Shown: piece by piece, positions 62,183 to 64,000 of the stretch
Layout of the letters: every line of letters begins with the position of its first letter
Numbering within the stretch: position 1 is the stretch's first letter
NCBI RefSeq assembly: GCF_028283785.1
Contig: NZ_JAPWKB010000012.1
Span: 395,501-459,500 of the forward strand
Length of the DNA stretch: 64,000 nucleotides
Direction: 5' to 3'
Source of the DNA: Paraburkholderia sp.
Lineage (GTDB): Bacteria > Pseudomonadota > Gammaproteobacteria > Burkholderiales > Burkholderiaceae
Notes under the pieces: model-generated
Seen by the model: the letters and a program-made list of their open reading frames with translations, nothing else
What the model was told of the DNA's origin: nothing
Databases searched by the model: none
Position numbers and translations under genes: made by a program

Positions 62183-63457
62183 ATGACCATTGCGCAACTA
62201 GAAAGGGCGACCGTGCCGCACGGATTCGAACTCAGCGTGACTTCGGGGTTGGAGCGGTTTTCCGTCCAGCATAACGAGCTGACGCTCACGAGCGTGTTCC
62301 AGCCGATCTTCAGCCTGTCGCACATGCGCGCGGTCGGGTATGAAGGTCTGCTGCGCGCGCACGACGCGCTCGACCGGCCAGTGTCGGCCGTGGACGTATT
62401 CGGCCAGGCGGCACGCCTGGGCGAGCTGCTTCAGGTGGATCGCCTCGCCCAGGCGCTTCACCTTGAGAACTTCAGGATGCTCGGTTCCGAGCGTGAATGG
62501 CTGTTTCTGAACGTGCATCCGGGCGCGCTGACCGATCCGTATCACGCGGCGGCGTTGCTCGCCAATCTGCGACGTCTCGACCTGCCGCCGCGCCGCATCG
62601 TGCTCGAAGTACTGGAACAGCGCGCGGAAGATCTTGAACGGCTCGCCGACGCCGTGCGGCAATTCCGCGAACGTGGCTTCCTGATCGCGCTCGACGATTT
62701 CGGCGCGGGACATTCGAACGTCGAACGGATCTGGCAGTTGAACCCGGATATCGTGAAACTCGACCGCATCATGCTGTCGCAAGCCGCGCATCGCGCCGAT
62801 ATGGCGACGATCCTGCCGGGACTCGTTTCGCTGCTGCACGAAGCGGGCAAGCTGGTACTGATCGAAGGCGTCGAAACCGAGCACGAAGCGCAGATGGCGC
62901 TCGCCTGCGACGCCGACTTCGTACAAGGCTTCTTCTTTGGACGGCCGCATCCGGGCGCGGCCGACAGCGTGCACGCGACCTGCGTAATCAGCGAAGTCAC
63001 CGAGCGTTATCGCAACCAGACCGAGGCGCGCGAGCGGCGTCGAACCAGCCGTCTTGCGCCGTATGTGCGCGCATTCGAACGGGCCGCGGAACGGCTCGCC
63101 GCCGGTGAGCCGCTCGACGAAGTGTGCTGGAATTTCCTCGGTCTCGATCACGCTGCGCGCTGCTTTCTGCTGGACGCGCAAGGCAAGCAGGCCGGGCGCA
63201 ACGTCGTGTTGCGCGCGGACCGTGCGGCGATCGAAACGCGCTATTTGCCGCTGGCCGACGCGCAGGGCGCGAACTGGTTGCGCCGCCCGTATTTTCGCGA
63301 GGCGATCAGCGCGCCCGAACGCGTGCACGTGACGCGGCCGTATCTGTCGATCAACGAGGCGATGCCGTGCGTGACCTTGTCGGTGGCGACGCGGGTGGGC
63401 GGGCAGACCTGCGTGCTGTGCGCCGATATCGACTGGGTCGACGAGGAGCGGGGCTGA
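62183..63457 (+). CDS. EAL-domain c-di-GMP phosphodiesterase with YkuI_C-like sensor
   Basis: A 424-residue protein. EAL domain (residues 30-260): VFQPIFSL, GYEGLLRAH (E-G-L in place of EAL), NVHPGAL, VLEVLEQ, ALDDFGAGHSN, VKLDR, LIEGVET and FVQGFFFGRP, so the metal and catalytic residues (E, N, E, DD, K, E, Q) are all present and activity is expected. The C-terminal 150 residues (ARCFLLDAQGKQAGRNV, YFREAISAPERVHVTRPYLS) resemble the YkuI C-terminal PAS-like ligand domain. It hydrolyses c-di-GMP, opposite to the cyclase at 54.3 kb. GAGAGGA lies upstream of ATG. Confidence 0.9.
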   Translation: MTIAQLERATVPHGFELSVTSGLERFSVQHNELTLTSVFQPIFSLSHMRAVGYEGLLRAHDALDRPVSAVDVFGQAARLGELLQVDRLAQALHLENFRMLGSEREWLFLNVHPGALTDPYHAAALLANLRRLDLPPRRIVLEVLEQRAEDLERLADAVRQFRERGFLIALDDFGAGHSNVERIWQLNPDIVKLDRIMLSQAAHRADMATILPGLVSLLHEAGKLVLIEGVETEHEAQMALACDADFVQGFFFGRPHPGAADSVHATCVISEVTERYRNQTEARERRRTSRLAPYVRAFERAAERLAAGEPLDEVCWNFLGLDHAARCFLLDAQGKQAGRNVVLRADRAAIETRYLPLADAQGANWLRRPYFREAISAPERVHVTRPYLSINEAMPCVTLSVATRVGGQTCVLCADIDWVDEERG

Positions 63458-63555
63458 CGGGTTGCATCGGGCGGGCGCGTCTGCTCGCTCGCGCGTCGCA
63501 ACGTGCCGCGACGCTTCTGGGATGATGTCGGTTTTCAATCGATGGAGCCGATGTG

Positions 63556-64000
63556 ATGGCGTCGCACATTTCTTCTTCGTTACGTACTCCGGTATTGCTC
63601 GAGGTCATCGCCACGACCGTCGATGACGCGCGGCTGGCCGAGCGCGGCGGCGCGGACCGGATCGAACTGATTACCGCATTCGGCGAGGGCGGATTGACGC
63701 CGAGCGTCGGCTTGATCGAAGCCGTGGTGAATGCGGTGTCGATTCCCGTCAACGTGATGGTGCGCCCGCATAGCCGGTCCTTCGTGTACGGTCAGGATGA
63801 CTACCGGGTGATGACCCGCGACGTTCACGCGGTTGTCGCGGCAGGCGCGAACGGCGTGGTGACGGGCATGCTGGACGCCGCCGGTGAAGTCGATGCCGAA
63901 GGCTTGCGTCGCCTGATCGATGCCGCCGAGGGACGCGACGTGACCTTTCATCGCGCGTTCGACGAGGCGGCGGATTTGCCGCGTGCGCTGGACGTGCTGA
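63556..64000 (+). CDS. cutC: Copper homeostasis protein CutC (3' end outside window)
   Basis: The first 148 residues of a CutC TIM-barrel protein. LLEVIATTVDDARLAERGGADRIELI and IPVNVMVRPHSRSFVY are signature stretches; TFHRAFDEAADLPRALD is the conserved end of the visible part. The role in copper tolerance comes from E. coli genetics and is debated. ATG at 63556 is used; the frame is open to the window end. Confidence 0.92.
   Translation, partial: MASHISSSLRTPVLLEVIATTVDDARLAERGGADRIELITAFGEGGLTPSVGLIEAVVNAVSIPVNVMVRPHSRSFVYGQDDYRVMTRDVHAVVAAGANGVVTGMLDAAGEVDAEGLRRLIDAAEGRDVTFHRAFDEAADLPRALDVL

Noticed and set aside
62198..63538. A 446-residue frame opposite the EAL gene
   Set aside because: No domain features; the plus strand has all catalytic EAL motifs.

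Overview
The window reads as a chromosome segment of a Burkholderia-type beta-proteobacterium (Burkholderia, Paraburkholderia or Caballeronia). The basis is high GC with matching codon use, a short H-NS-family protein of the Burkholderiales type, the gene order rsmI / yraN / diaA-like SIS gene / BON lipoprotein / small cytochrome c, a DUF2239 gene and two soluble-tail chemoreceptors. Genus is inferred from gene content, not from a marker gene.

Layout. (1) 1-15249 is ordinary chromosome: the end of a branched-chain amino acid binding protein, a cupin/JmjC-like oxygenase, a Thr-Pro-repeat lipoprotein, an MFS exporter, a pyridoxamine-oxidase-fold protein, an H-NS-like protein, a CDF metal exporter, an Lrp regulator, an exonuclease and metallo-beta-lactamase-fold hydrolase pair, rlpA, and the rsmI/yraN/SIS/BON/cytochrome cluster, ending in tRNA-Ala(CGC). 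(2) 15205-51492 is a foreign element of about 36.3 kb integrated into the 3' half of that tRNA. It is bounded by a 38-bp direct repeat and carries its own tyrosine integrase next to the right end. (3) 51493-64000 is chromosome again: two chemoreceptors, a diguanylate cyclase, DUF2239, a nucleobase permease, a CPA1 Na+/H+ antiporter, an EAL phosphodiesterase and the start of cutC.

The element looks like a plasmid that integrates. Its left end has a small HTH protein and a TrfA-family replication initiator followed by five 22-23 bp iterons, a weak DnaA box and AT-rich DNA. Further in lie a non-coding region with six ATTTTCAC..GTGAAAAT palindromes, a MobC/NikA-like relaxosome protein beside two inverted copies of an oriT-like segment (each with a CATCCTG nic-type core 13 bp from an inverted repeat), and a large serine recombinase in a tight operon with two ParB-like proteins. 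No relaxase or mating-pair genes were found, so transfer, if any, would depend on another element.

The second half of the element (about 32.5-50.2 kb) is a cargo or defence zone: an RHH protein with an EVE/PUA-like tail, a second tyrosine recombinase followed at once by a TIR-like plus winged-helix protein, a J-domain / unknown / HNH-like triplet, a HEPN protein, an XPD-like helicase fused to a PD-(D/E)XK nuclease, a resolvase, and a type I restriction-modification operon with an mrr gene broken by an in-frame stop. tRNA-like fragments at 38.1, 41.5 and 41.6 kb suggest the element was assembled from several tRNA-targeting integrations. The least ordinary items are the serine recombinase-ParB-ParB operon with nearby centromere-like palindromes, the duplicated inverted oriT, and the orphan TIR, HEPN and helicase-nuclease genes.
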